Of a stretch of DNA of 64,000 nucleotides, positions 25,882-38,982 are shown piece after piece. The translations under genes and the position numbers were made by a program. The notes beneath the pieces were generated by a model, which was not told the origin of the DNA, did no database searches, and was given only the letters and a program-made list of their open reading frames with translations. This DNA is from Acanthopleura granulata. Lineage: Eukaryota; Mollusca; Polyplacophora; Chitonida; Chitonidae. The stretch covers positions 43,683,772 through 43,747,771 of the forward strand of contig JABBOT010000080.1 in NCBI GenBank assembly GCA_016165875.1, given 5' to 3'. How positions within the stretch are numbered: position 1 is the first letter of the stretch; the number at the start of each line of letters is the position of its first letter.

Positions 25882-27179
25882 CTGCAACAAAACAATTACA
25901 GACAAAACACAAATCAGATTGGGAATAATTAAAACGTTAAATGCATTAAATGTTTTGTTTATTTTGTTGGCACTGAAAACCAAACTATTAATCACCTTTA
26001 ATGTCTTTTACCCCAACACCTGAAGAAGAATATGCCGCAATTTACAAGCCAGGATTTTCTAGAGGCATGCGTAAGAAAGAAAATCACCTGCTGTTCCTGA
26101 ACCTAGAATATGAACACTGAAAACCTACTGGGGATGTAAACCTAAGTGCCTTCTCCATGTGGCATTCAAACTTAAGCTTGCTTAAACATTTCCTTAGATC
26201 AGTATCCAGTCAACACTTCCATGGGGCATCAGAAGACAACTTTAGTATTAAGTCTCACTATAAAATATTCATAAAAAAATAATGGCTTTTTTAAATACCT
26301 ACAGTTATTCATATTTTCTTCCCTTCTCACAAGGATACTACACCTGCATTTGGAAAAATTCTGTTTATTATGATAGCACTTAGACAGATATGCAGTATTT
26401 CATACATTTTCTTCTGAGGGTTATGCACGTGCCTTAGATAGGAACATTTGCCATTACTTCACCTGTCCATTTAGGGTCATACATGAACAAGCAATCTTAC
26501 ATGTCCTATTCAGAAGATATTTATTTTACCTTCACATAAATACATCAGACTATGACAGAACACTAATTCATATGGAAATGTGTTCAGAACTTGAAATATG
26601 TTAAGCTTACTTATCGATGGTATCACCTGACTTGCCCCCATTGGCCTTTAACCCTTTCATCCAGTGATGAAAAGCTTTGTCTGAAAACAAGTCTGGCTCG
26701 TGGCTAAATTTGTTCAGTCAGACCAAAGTCTGAAAACCCACAAATAACACAACATTATCCAGGACATGTGACCTGGCAAGGGACATTTCTGACGTAATCC
26801 TACTTTGCTCAGATTAAAGCTTATATGCAATCTGAGTAAATCTAAATTAAATATTTAACAAGAATTCAAAGATAAATGGGTAAATAAACGAACAGATTTC
26901 TAAATGTGATTTGGCAAGTTTTTCCCCCAATTCCACAAAAAAAAAATTACACCTTTTCAATAAAATCAAGATGAGATCCTTATTTTCTGCTCTCTTCTTT
27001 CTGATTTATTATTATTATGATGATGACTTTTGACCAAAAGGTCATCCACTCATTTACCATATTCCATATCCAGTGGTTGATAATCCACCAGGAGTTAAGC
27101 TCTGCACTATCTTAAGACTTGATAAAATTTTTACTGTACTAACAAAAGAATAGAATGAACATACAAGTCTGGCTTAACA

Positions 27180-28040
27180 CTCATGAACAGCCAGTGTCTG
27201 AACAACCAGTTTCATAACAACCTTGGCCTCTGAACATCCACAGGCACTGAACATCCACGTCCCCTGTGTAACCGTGGCCACTGAACAATTGGTTTCAGAA
27301 CAACCATGGCATCTGAACAATCATGGGCACTGAACAACCATGGACTCTGTACAACCATGACCACAGAACAACCATGGCCACTGGCCCTGGTTAATTTGCA
27401 TGAACATGCAAGTCAGGCTTATCACTCATGAACTAGCCTCTGAACAACCAGCCTCTGAACAAAAACTGATCTCTTTCATTCCACTGAACAACCAGCTTCT
27501 CAACAACCATGGCCTCTGTGTAAACATGGCTTCTGAGGAACTGGTTCCAGAACAATCATGGCATGTCAACAACCATGAACTCAACATGAACTACAACCAT
27601 GATTATTAAACACCCATTGCCAGAGAACAACTATGGTCTCTGAACAACCACAGTCACTGAACAACCATGGCCTCTGAACAACTGAATCCTCTGAACAATC
27701 TTCCTGTGAAAACCATGATCTGTGAACAGTCACTGAACAAAAAGCCAATCAGCAACTGGCCAATGAACAAATGGCCTCTGAACAACGGGCAAATTAACGA
27801 GTGGTCTCTGAGCTACTGGACAACGAACAAATCATCTCTGAACAACTGGCCAATGAATAAATGGCTTCTGAAAAATTGCTCACTGACAAACTGTGGCCTC
27901 TGAACAACCCAAGGCAATGAACAACCATTGGGTCTGACCAGATGTGGCCTCGAGCTTTTTAAAAGCCTTGGTTTTTTAATAACCATGGCCTCTGAATAAC
28001 CATGGCCTCTGAGCTGCCATGGCCTCTGAACATGTCTCCT
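27180..28040. repeat. degenerate minisatellite, 15-22-bp unit
   Basis: Units of the type TGAACAACCATGGCCTC repeat with variable spacers for ~860 bp. The plus-strand ASEQ/LNN-type open frames and the minus-strand ones derive from the repeat. Confidence 0.85.
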
Positions 28041-28938
28041 TGCCAACAGGTGTCATAACTGCTGGAAATCAGCTCCAATCTAACAATACTACGTCAGTAT
28101 TTTATCTGCTGTATTGGAGATGCTCCAGGCAAGCACCATTCTTTTAGTGTATTTTTTATTTGCTTCCAAGTGACACAGAGAACTGTTCAGCTACATGTAT
28201 AAGTTTTCTTCACTTTAAGTGACTACACTGAGCAGCTTTGCCCTCAAGGACAACATTTCTCAATAAAAGAGTTTTATGTATTCCTACTCCATGTAACAGT
28301 TTATACAAACAAGTCGTTTTTACTACTAATGAGAAAAATCTTACAATAAATTGTACATAATAATTATATTGTAAGCGACAATATTTTATAGTGCAAGTTT
28401 GAAGTGTAGAATTACTGATTCAGATATTACAGAAACATTCAAATAGTTTGATTTATCAAATGTAATAATACTGAAGATATAGAACATAAATGTTATGGAG
28501 AGGGCTAAGACTGAAAAACACGTACATCATCATGGTCAAGACGTCTTCGGAAAGATAAAACAATGGCAGAGGGATACATAAAAAGTTCATCTTATTTATC
28601 ACCTTTTTTTCTGGAAGTTTGTCACTTTTCAAAATGCAGAAAATCCAAATAATCAAAAAGAGCAACAATTTTGACAACTCAAAAAAAAGCAAAGTGCTAA
28701 GAATGCGAGACCAAAATGTCTTTTAAACAAAGTGGCTGATCGATCACAACACAAAGAGAAATATTCTTTAAAAAAAGCACCCAAACATGTAGCTATCTGC
28801 AGATCAATTATTAAGATTTCTAAAAAAATCCAAGAATTCAGAAACTGAAAATGTTGACAACAACAACAAAAAAATGAGTACAATAGCAGATGTAGAAAAA
28901 TGTGAACAAGTGAGACAAAAGGCACAACATTGTCTTAC

Positions 28939-28984
28939 CTGGGGAGATAGAGGAGAGTAGCACCTGGTTCCCAACTGGGGGTCT
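28939..28984 (-). other. possible short non-coding first exon
   Basis: It runs from the initiator-like site to the donor CCCCAG|GTAAGACA. There is no ATG in the predicted transcript before the donor, so it would be 5' untranslated. It depends on the TATA box at 29017-29009 being real. Confidence 0.3.
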
Positions 28985-29008
28985 GGTCACAGGCAGATGG
29001 GACGCCAG

Positions 29009-29017
29009 CTTTTTATA
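29009..29017 (-). promoter_or_regulatory. TATA box of a possible minus-strand promoter
   Basis: TATAAAAAG on the minus strand, with a CCAGACC initiator-like match 33 nt downstream (start near 28984) and a good donor CCCCAG|GTAAGAC at 28939. Together they would define a 46-nt first exon. Confidence 0.35.
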
Positions 29018-31534
29018 CCCACACAAATTAAATCATGTTCTATGAAACTCTTGTTTTTATCTTTTGCTCTCAGCAGCAGTAGGACTGGACCTGTTGCACA
29101 GAGCCGTAGGTATGTCTTCCAACTAGGGGTTTCATTTCTCTGCTATCACTTTCACAGCAGCTATGATAGCACATTCCTCAACTGTTTAACAGGGGCAATT
29201 CAAAATTCTGCCAAAATCTAAAAATAAAAAAAAGAATACGATTTTTGTAAAAAAAAAAAAAAAAAGTTGAAAACGGAGTAAAAGCTTTGGAGAAGGTAGG
29301 ACATTTTTTATTCAGAAACATGTCACAGTACAGCTAAGATGAAAAAAAGTCCATGTTTGTGCAATCAGAAATAAAGAAAAAATTTCGTGACAAATTGTAG
29401 AAATATGTCAGAAGAACAATGATTAATTCTTCTATTTGCCCACAAAAGGAAGTTAAACAGAAGTCCGTAGCGACACTTTTGAGTTTCCCGCACTTAGGGC
29501 CGCCAGTTTCACATGAGCATTTGCAGACGATGATAATGAAGTGCCAAGGTTGCTAAGATGATGCTGTCAACTGCCAGGGCAGGTGGACTGCCCCTGTTTA
29601 CACCAGCCAGGTGAGGCTAACAACGCCTTGTCAAAGGCTTGAAATCCTTTTATGACTTTCATGAACGTAAATTCATACAAGTTTTCCAAAATCAAATAAT
29701 CAACATTTCAGGGTCCCAAATATATGTAAACTAAAAGCTGCATAAAATAAGCACGTATGGTACTCACACATTTACATGGAATTGTATCCAACATGGCAGT
29801 TACAATTATCTGTATATAAATAATGATTTCATTTCAGAAAGTTTCACAGCCAAATTTAAGAGACATAAAAGAAAGTCATTATCAGTTGGAAGGCCATGTA
29901 CTACACCAAAATTAGAACATCCCACTTGTACATGCTGGCAGTTACACCATCACACTAGCAGGAGTTTGTGTTTTTTAAATTTGACAAAAACATTTCGTGG
30001 TTCGACAAAATCTTAGCCAGTATATATCACAATCCTAATAGTCTGATGATATTATCTGTTGTACACAGCTCACCCTTCAAACCTGATGTTTGCTTCCTAG
30101 CAACCAACAACTTTTTATTATCCCATGATGGGATGCACCACTTGAAATATCTTTTCTGCCAAGGCCCCATTCCTCTCACCCGTCTTCGTTCCTATCAATG
30201 TGAAAAAAGAAAAACAGAAACCTTCATTTCTTTGTCTTTATCACATTTGTGACATGGGACACCGTAACAAAAAAAACGCAAAATTCTACATTTCTTTCAT
30301 GGAAAAACAACAAGTTTGGGGTTACAAGTTGTAATTTAACCTTTCCTGTGTGGTTTTGTTTCCATTTTCTTTAACTCATTTATAGTTTTTCTTTATAACT
30401 CCATCCTTTTTTTCTACCCTGTTTTGAATGTTTTGAAATAAATGTGAACTCCTTTATTCACTGATACAAAAAAACAACAAAAACCCTTGAATAATCAGCT
30501 ATGTACTATATGTCTAAGTGTCATACCACAATATGTGGCATCAAGAATACTTTTAATTGCATAAACATGTCTTGCTCCAAGAATTAGTTTCATGACTCAG
30601 ATATAAATGCCTTACATTTAACTAACATTAGGTCAGTCACATTCAAATCAAGCTGCATATGAACCAGAAAACAATTGAGAAAGCTGTCCACACATCATAC
30701 AAGCCAGTGAATGTGATCATGGAGAATTGAGGGGCTGTGTGTTTATACTTAAGATAAACCACGACAAATGCAAGAACGAGACATCAGGCCGATCTAAACA
30801 AACAGGGGGTTAAGTTGTTAGGGTGGCGCGCGCACTGGGATGAAAGCTGAGCAATTGCTGAGCCGTGGACGGCCGTGTAGGAAGATCAGCGACATTCCCC
30901 GTTCAACAGAGAAGAGTCAAGCAGGCAAACCACAAGATTTCTCCTTAATATGCCTGCACACACCATCATATTTATCCAGATCAATACGCTCTGTCAATTG
31001 GCAGGAGCCTCCAAAAAGTTACGTCTATATGTGTGCACCTGAAAATATTCGATTAACGTGTTGACATATTTGACAGGGCATTTCTACTGCCTTATCCATC
31101 TATTACATATGGAGGTTGAAACTGAACAATCAAAACTGATGCAGGTAACACTATGTTGTAAGATAATAACGCTGTGATAGCCAAACAAATCAGACTTAGT
31201 GAATACTGATATATACCTGTAGCTGTATATCAAGCAATACACAGTGTAATATCACCCTTAAAAGTCTGTCTAGTGAAGGGAATGCATAATTACAAGTTTC
31301 TTTTTCATTTCACTTTTCTTTTTTTTTTTTTACATTTCAGTAGATGTCAACATTGCTAAGCAGAGCGTAAACCTTTTCATAATAATGCCAAAATGACCAT
31401 ATATACATGTATTAGTTATGTGTCTTATTATCTTTGATGGTTCAATTAGTGTCATCACACCAAACCTGATAAAGGTCATACACCCAAAGCACAAGAGTAT
31501 TGCTGTTTTAATACATGTATTGTCAGACCTCAGG

Positions 31535-31975
31535 TCCTCCCACATGTGTCTAGGGTCATTACATTAAATCCAAATAGCATAGAAGGTGAGGACATAATTA
31601 TCCAATTGGTGCAAGATTACATTCATATTGAAATACTGGGTCATTTACCGAATACAAGATCTTCTATTATCCAAATACAGGGTCGTCAATATCCCAGATT
31701 AGAAGTCCTATTTATCAAATCCATTAAGTTTGTCGTTATCTAAACACAGGGTTGATATTATGCAAATACAGGGTTCTCGATACACTATTTCAGAGGTGAT
31801 ATTTATCAAACACATTGTCACTATCTAAATGTGATGTGCAAACACTGTTATCAAGAATTATAGGAGGTCCAAATGTTTCAAACACAAAGTAATTAATTCC
31901 CCAAATAAAGGGTCATACATGTGAACGCACGTATCCAAATCTGCTCAGGCATCTAAAATTATCCAAACATCAGGT
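31535..31975. repeat. degenerate repeat, ATCCAAATACAGGGTC type
   Basis: About ten spaced copies of a motif like TATCCAAATACAGGGTCRT, separated by variable A/T-rich DNA. Too diverged for a firm unit length. Confidence 0.6.
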
Positions 31976-32347
31976 CATAATTTACAGAATTTTTTATTTA
32001 ATTGTTATTGTTTTACATTCCCATAAATGTTTCACTTTCAGTGATGTTATACAACATTCATTTTTATTGTTGAAGTTCTTAAACAAGATGTAATCAGAAG
32101 CCTTTTGTACTTGAGAAGCTATCATGCTCAGAGCGGGAGACTTTTCTGACTTTCTAATTCAAGAAAGACACAGACAGTAAACATTTTCTGGGCACACAAT
32201 TAACATAATTTGCAAATTTACACTGCCCAAGTTTGTTCAAAGATGGTTAATTGATTTCACAAATAGATTAAAACATAAGGTTTGTATTTGGTAGACATCA
32301 GTCGATCTCTTCTACTGGCTTAACTTTGCTTATCACAATTTTTGGCA

Positions 32348-32638
32348 CTAATCAGACATCAGCATCAAGTGACCATCACATGTTTGACCCAGCACAACCT
32401 CTTTAGCTAACTCTGTCCACGTGAAAACATTCACAGCCCTGTACGCAGATTTTGTGATTGCGAGCAAACTTGGTCTTCTCCTACGCTGTTTACACTGGTG
32501 TAAGAGAGTATATTTATCTAGACAGTTATTGGTCAACAGAACCACTTCCTTTCCGTGTTTTCTGGTCAGCTCGTGCACACACACGGATCTTTCCAGGGGG
32601 ATTTTAAAACCCGTGGCTGGTTTATAGTTATGTAACAT
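32348..32638 (-). CDS. candidate exon or small gene, unknown protein
   Basis: A 96-codon minus-strand frame starts at an ATG placed directly after a 3' splice site-like CCCCTCGCAG and ends in TAG at 32348. It is more GC-rich than its surroundings and has a balanced composition: SVCVHELTRKHGKEVVLLTN, then HQCKQRRRRPSLLAITKSAY and NVFTWTELAKEVVLGQ. I see no known domain. No promoter, downstream exon or polyadenylation signal was tied to it. An overlapping plus-strand frame (32421-32627) is its shadow. Confidence 0.27.
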   Translation of the reverse strand: MLHNYKPATGFKIPLERSVCVHELTRKHGKEVVLLTNNCLDKYTLLHQCKQRRRRPSLLAITKSAYRAVNVFTWTELAKEVVLGQTCDGHLMLMSD

Positions 32639-32639
32639 C

Positions 32640-33777
32640 TGCGAGGGGACATGTGTTGATCTAGCTTGTCAGGGTATACACAGCAGCAGCACCAGGGCAG
32701 CTGAATCTGCCATCAGCAGTTCATGGGAACGACAAGCTTCTCATCGCTGCAGTATGTTTACGCAATTCCCAGTTCCCCCGGCCACAAGGGAAATGATCCC
32801 TAGTCCACCCACAAGCCAGCTGGACTAATTCATTTCTAAGAAGGCAAAAATCAATAAAGACTTCACTGACAAAATTCCTTCACAGTGCTATCCACGTAAT
32901 GCTGCACATTGCAGCCCCCATTCCAAAAAAAAGGGCCCCTCAAACCAGCAACACACTGTAACGAAAATTGTACAATGCACTCATCTAAAATGCACTGCTG
33001 CATGTCACTGCGCTGTTCGTCTTCCCCGGGTGTGACATGGCTGCATCGTAATGGACAACAATGTTAATTACTCAAATTATCAACTCTCACTTCTGCCGGT
33101 AAGGTGGCACTAGCTGGACGCCAGCTCTGTCAGATATAATGACTTTACCCAGGCAATAGAACACATGATCCCACATTGCCTGATGCAGATAGGTTCTGAT
33201 ACGTACAACAATCACATCCAAGGAACAAATACCTTCACTGTCTCAGATTTAATTCAGACCATTGTTCTTTTTATTTGGAACATTAATCTGTACAGATAAA
33301 AGAAGGCAGCTTAATTAAAAAATCTGACATTTACAGTGCATGTGAGGTCATTCACAAGCATTATCATATTTCCCCAGATCTACCTACTACTCCAAAGGAC
33401 AGGTACATGTACAGAGCACACATAATAATAGTACTGCATTATCCGAACTGCCCTCTGGTGTTCCAGCTCAATACATAATTGTTATTTCCAAACAACTGAA
33501 ATTTTCAAATGATGCCAGCCTTATATAGTCAGTGATATATATTATATACATAGATTTCCCCATTTCTCGAGCTGTATCTCAAATCTCATTCCTATATCTC
33601 ATAATATATAAAATACAATAATTCATATTGCAGAGGGAATGGAATATAGCGGCTTGTTGACTGAAGATAGAGTTTGTAAACCATGATGCTTCATTCTGTA
33701 ACGTGCAATAGCTGTTTTATTATATAAGTACTCAATCTTGGGTTGGTTCTGCTGTAGTCTGCCTATAGATCACCCCC
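32640..33777. other. GC-richer, complex, unassigned DNA
   Basis: 32640-33130 has more CpG and fewer simple runs than its surroundings and could hold a promoter or first exon; nothing definite was found. Confidence 0.4.
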
Positions 33778-33886
33778 AGTGTACATGACGCAGTACAGAC
33801 ACAGTACATGACACGGTGCAGACACAGTACATACATAGCACATGACACAGAACAGACATAGTACATGACACGGTACATGACACCAA
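33778..33886. repeat. short GTACATGACAC repeat
   Basis: Five or so units of ACAGTACATGACACGGTGCA with variable length; the plus-strand region before a TTTTCTAGGC motif. Confidence 0.75.
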
Positions 33887-34193
33887 CATCCCTGATTTTC
33901 TAGGCTTTTCAAAGTTTCCAAGGCCTTGCACAAACCCTGCGAATTCTCAAGATTCAAAACTTGGAGCACCTGAAAATGCATTCACACAAAATGATTGACT
34001 GCTGGGTACATTGCTTACGACTTCCATGTCTTTATTTAATCCTTGCGGATGGACACAAAGATTGTATTCTTGGAAGAAAAGTGAACAGGAACAGCACAGA
34101 AAATGTTAAAACAAATAACAGCAATTCCTGAGTGAATGTTTAAAGATGATCAGCCATTAACCGTTTTGCTTTAGACATTTGCTGGTCTGCTTG

Positions 34194-34464
34194 TCAGGTG
34201 AGAGGTCCAACTTCCAAGTTCTCCAAAACACTGCAATACCCATAGAATGTCAAACTCCATCTAAGCACACAACATTCATCACTTCCCCAAGTAACAAACG
34301 ACAATTTGATCTCTATTGAACCATTGGCTCCAAAATGATGTTGAGGCAAGAAACGAGTGGGCTTTTCGTAGTCAAATACATATGTACTAGGAAATGAGCA
34401 GGTGTAGTTATCACCACTGTTGCTCAATAAGCAGGCAGTCATTTCTCTGTTCATTCAGCCTACT
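34194..34464 (-). CDS. candidate exon, unknown Cys-containing protein
   Basis: It follows a very good 3' splice site, CTTGTTTTTTCCCAG, then a ten-base leader with an in-frame stop and ATG at 34454. The 86-codon frame has seven Cys and two possible N-glycosylation sites (NYT, NGS), with segments such as YTCSFPSTYVFDYEKP and DECCVLRWSLTFYGYC, which suggests a secreted domain. It has no signal peptide and no clear donor; it ends at its own TGA. I do not recognise the family. Frames of this length are expected by chance in a window this size, so the splice site and composition are the only support. Confidence 0.25.
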
Positions 34465-35849
34465 CTGGGAAAAAACAAGACTGAACTTGAGTGCGAAGTG
34501 GAGCGAAGTCATGACATTTATCAGCCTCTGGAAGTCACAAATGAAAGTAAACATGAGACGATCGAGGGGTCAAGAGATTATCTCCCTTAGATGAACTCTC
34601 ACGAGAAAACCACTGGCATGCAGACTGAGATGGTGGTCACAGTACGACACAGTAGACTTGGAACACATGTTTTCTGCTGGTGTGATTGCAGAAGACCAAT
34701 TCATCTGGGTCAGTTTGTAATAAACACAAAAAATATGTCAATATCAGTGTTAAATTTACCCATACCAACTCTGTTAGTCATTACTTTATTTAACACCTTT
34801 TACATCTCACCATGCATCTCTCCAAAACAATTTTTTGGTGGACTTGATTTGTGGATGTTTTTGTCCGTTTTTGATGTAAGACCTACTATAAGTATATGTA
34901 GAAAGACAAGGTCAGAAACAAATTTTTACCGATTTTAGAAATAAAGCATGTCTAGCCTAACTTTACACTCATCTGTACTTCCTGGCATCCTGTGAGTCTA
35001 ACACCACCAATAGCTTGTCAGAAATATCCACAATGTGGACATGATCTAAGAAAACGTTAGCATGTTGATTTGACCTTGATCTGGACACAACGCCATTGTT
35101 TTTTTAATGTTCCATCCCATAATATCACCTATGTAGGCCCCCTATCTCATTTCACCAAGCATCAGTCAAGAGTGAAAAAGTTACCTTATTTATATAATTA
35201 ATCCCTTACAACAGAAAGCAATAGACCTAGCCACGAAAGGCCACATTTTTGCTTCACTGTCACCAGAAAGACGTTCACTCTGAAGATGATAGCAGAAAGA
35301 CTGAAAATTATCACGGGATTTAACAGTCAGAAAATAATGGCGCTGCGTACAGATCAAGCACTAATGGACGCGAACGCTTTTTGATGGATTTTGATGGGAC
35401 TTTTTCAGGATATTTCCGACAAACTTTTGTTGGCGCGAGATTTACAGGACGCCAGGAAGTACAGATGTGTTTAAAATTGGAGTGGAAATGCATTTTTTCT
35501 AAAATCAGTGAACCTTTCTTTCCGACTCTGTTTTTCTATATACCAGTACATATACTTATAGTAGGCCTAGGCATGTTGAACTATGACCGGGTCTGTTGGG
35601 TCGAAGTGAGGGACTCTGTGTATGGGATGGGCTCTTTGTCCAATAGTATTTGACCGTGGCCTTTTGCATGTCTGTTGGACCTTATGAAGCTCACCTGCAT
35701 GTTTCACGTGTCCCCTGGATGTATAGGCCCATTTCAGCTATTAACCCGTGGATTCGACTAAATGGCAGTTACTGTGTCAGTCAATGTTACCAAAAATTTG
35801 TTAGCATAGCGCAGTCTGAACTAAGGATCTGGCACGTGCCAGCTTGCGT
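34465..35849. other. no supported gene
   Basis: Short frames on both strands, none recognised. CpG content rises toward the right. Confidence 0.5.
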
Positions 35850-36400
35850 TCATTCAATCCTTTAATGGCGACATGCAGCATTCCAACAACAAAAATACCA
35901 GTCTCCATTTCATCACGTCGTACGTCAAGACAAAAGAAATTTGCTCCACTCGGAAAAAGCTTTTACCTATACCCAGGCCTCCATTCCATTTTCGGTCGCT
36001 GTCAGGCTGCACGCCGCCATCATTCAACCACGTCGTAGGGAAATGAGCTGATGACGTCATCATGTACCGGTTCAGAATTTTCCTGGAGAGGTAAATTTGA
36101 ATGCTGGCAAGTCATTTCCTGAACTTATATGTGTTAAAACTCACTGCAATAAAAATAAGAATACATCAGTTCAAATTAGGCTCCACTACGTCAGCTCCAA
36201 GTTTTGACGGCCATTTCATTTCACTCCGTCCGGAGGATGGAGCTCCTACCCACAGGCGGCGGGCCTTGAAAGGTATAGGCGTCGGAGGTAGTTAAAGAGC
36301 CTCTGAAATCAAACGGGAGGCGGCCCCCGCCCCCACCCCCTTCCCAAAACAACCACTCTCTTCTTTTTTATGGGGTGCGGGAGGGAGGATAGACTCTCAG
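35850..36400. promoter_or_regulatory. CpG-containing candidate promoter region
   Basis: GC content and CpG rise here. TGATGACGTCATCA (36049-36062), a 14-bp palindrome with a full CRE core, lies next to YY1-like GCCGCCAT (36012-36019) and GGCCATTTC (near 36210). A minus-strand frame starts ATGATGACGTCATCAGC inside the CRE and is open to a possible donor, GGGTATAG|GTAAAAGC, near 35955. No known protein results. Confidence 0.35.
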
Positions 36401-36756
36401 AGAGCAAACCGGCCTAAATAGTAGATGAGTTGTCTGTCTTATCCCAACGTTCATGAAAGTGTGGGAAACCCCATGTACAGTAGGCCCTATATTGTTACCA
36501 TGTTAACAAAGTTGAACCATGGCTAAATTTGTAACCGGAATGTTTCGTAGGCAATGCAGTAAAGTGTTGTTTTGGAAGCTGATCTTGTGATTATTGACTG
36601 GAACGTCCATATATGGTTGACGATTCGGTTTCTTTCAATATAACACCTTAACATTGTGTTTATTGCCACCCAAGTTGAGCCGATGACTGATCACAGAGTT
36701 GCAACATTTGTGAGTGCAGTAAATCTATTTTGCTCAAATAATGGAAATCTAAATTT

Positions 36757-36780
36757 GGTAGGCCTAGGCTTAGGCCTACC
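36757..36780. repeat. TAGGCCTA double palindrome
   Basis: GGTAGGCCTA and TAGGCCTACC flank a 4-base centre, forming a potential hairpin with 10-bp arms that are themselves palindromic. One of several TAGGCCTA sites in 35-38.5 kb. Confidence 0.8.
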
Positions 36781-37258
36781 ATGAATAAATCCTTATATAA
36801 TGAGCAAGGAAAATATATGCAGTTTGTTCCGCCATCCTATAATTTATGCCACCAGGAATTGCCTTAAACGTGCCTCTAGCTATCTCATAATATAAAGGCC
36901 AACGTTTCAGGGGCCAAGGCAGCCCCAGAATACACTACCGGTATAAATCTATTAGGTCGAATGTTTCTCTGAGTTAGGATCCTAAAATAATAAGACGTTT
37001 CGCTAAAAAAGACGAATGTGTTTTTATCGGATTCTTATGTTATAATTTTAGTGCCCAAAAATTACCTATATAAACATGCGTCTATTTCCAGCTGTCTGAA
37101 AGGCAAGAACTTTCGGGGCCTGTATAGGGGCCTATAGGCGGTTCCTGGACCGCCCTATATTTGACTGGAATAATGTTTTGCTGCCTCAAGAACCCCCAAA
37201 GCATGCTACATGCCACCAAAGGAACAGTTTGTCGCGGTTTCTTAACATGATTAAGTTA

Positions 37259-37272
37259 CGGTAGGCCTACCG
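37259..37272. repeat. 14-bp palindrome CGGTAGGCCTACCG
   Basis: Perfect palindrome containing TAGGCCTA, the same core as at 36757-36780, 37740 and 38368. Confidence 0.8.
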
Positions 37273-38722
37273 GGGCTATGGGCTGTCTGTTCATTGTGTT
37301 GAGTGTGATCGCCACTGTGGGCCTATGAACACTTGCAATCAATACGCAGCTGAGATACATATATGATTATGGACACCATATATACTAAAATGGTACACGA
37401 TTTGGAAACCGATCTTATTCATTCTCCCAGAACATTCATTTCGTGTTTTCGTCATCATTGCAAACTGGTGGCTACTACTCTTTGCATGAATCCGAAGTCC
37501 TAACTTTTATATTTTAAGCGTTCCAGGTCAATAATCGCAAGGCCAGTTTCCAAAACGACAAATAACATAGACCACGAAAGATCTAAGAAGTATGTAAAAT
37601 ATATATAAAAAAAAAAACATAAGAAGGATTCATGCAAAGACAAGCAATCAACAAGAGCAGCATACTAAGTGTAAAGTTTAAGAAACATAAAGCGATGGCA
37701 TTTGATGGCATGTCCTTGAAGCACTAGTTTGTGCTGTGTAGGCCTACAATAATTTGTGACGTAGACTGAAATCATCACACAGGATACAGGATCTAACAAA
37801 TGCTACAAGGCGAGATATGTTTCCTCCAAATGCAGGAACATTCGGTATAATGGTATTCAAGTCGGTATCCACAATATCAAAATCGAAACTATCCCTCTAG
37901 TCGTAAAGTCGACGTGACAGGAAAGCATGGTCGTCTTTATACAGGTACAAGTCCAGGTAAGATGCCCCATCTGGAAAACCTGTAATTTCCTTTAAGTTTC
38001 TTTAAGGTGGATATATATCATTACACATGTTGTTTACAGTTAGGCTTGTTTACGAGGCTTTGTATGGATTGCGCCAAAATGAATGGAGTTTTTGTCTTCT
38101 TTTTAAATCCATCTATAGCGCTTACTGAAAATAACATATGCACGCACCCGCATCGTTTGCAACTTTGGTCTTCAGGCATTTCATTTTCATTCGTCGTATA
38201 TATGCCTATATAATATACCTAATGGTGTATTCGAATCCAGCTCTCGCAGTTTCAACTGGGGCCAAATTTCCGCCAAGAGCTGGGTTTGTTGGGTAGGTTA
38301 CCTGGCATATGTCCATGTTTTCCTCCGGGCAGCCTAGACGACTCTCATCAACCTAAAACACTGGCCGCAGTCGTAGGCCTACATGTAAGTGAGAAATTCT
38401 TGATCACTGTGTTAAACACCAATCATGTAGGCCGTACAATAACTGCCACAGTCAAGGGCAGGGGACATCTTCAAAATATAGGCCTCGGCTTGTCTTTCAA
38501 TTTCAGAGCAGGTTGGTTTTGGGGGGTAAAGAGGGCATTTTCCCCCATTTATATAACCATGTAGAATGTTGTATACTTCTACTTACATATTTTATATTGA
38601 TTTACTAATTTGAAATAGGTTTAACGCCACATGTATACGCCTACCCACTTACATATATACCAGGGCGTCCAATTCTGTTGGTGGAAGTAACCGGACTTTC
38701 TGAAGTATTTCTCATCTCCTTG

Positions 38723-38982
38723 CATTTATATTATATATTTGGTGTTTTACGCTGCACTCAAGAATATTTCACTTACACGATGGCGGGCAGCATTATGGTG
38801 GGAGGAAGGGCAAGGCCCGGGGAAGCCCACGACCATATACGCAGCTTGCTGGCAGAGATTCCACGTACGGCCAAAGAGCACGAGAGTGAGCTGGGCTTCA
38901 ATTCACAGCGGGCACAATGGTGAGAGGCACCTGGTTCATCTGGCAGCACAAGCGTGCTAATCCATCCGGCCACAGAGGCCCC
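38723..38982 (-). mobile_element. tRNA-derived SINE, family 1
   Basis: A minus-strand copy recognised by GGTGTTTTACGCTGCACTCA near its 3' end and GGCCACAGAGGCCCCC at its head. It is bounded by CATCTCCTTG at 38713-38722 and again at 38983-38992, a perfect 10-bp target-site duplication. The 39-bp minisatellite begins about 120 bp to its right. Confidence 0.88.

Larger units (their letters stand above)
28041..31534. other. no supported gene apart from the promoter/exon candidates
   Basis: Outside the TATA box and short exon candidate near 29.0 kb the DNA is AT-rich, with a poly(A) run near 29250 and a GCGCGC site near 30827. The same description fits 25882-27179. Confidence 0.5.
36401..38712. 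other. unassigned DNA rich in TAGGCCTA
   Basis: No gene recognised. GTAGGCCTAC-type motifs recur (36757, 37261, 37738, 38371 and partial forms), setting this stretch apart from the TACATGTA-rich rest. Confidence 0.5.
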
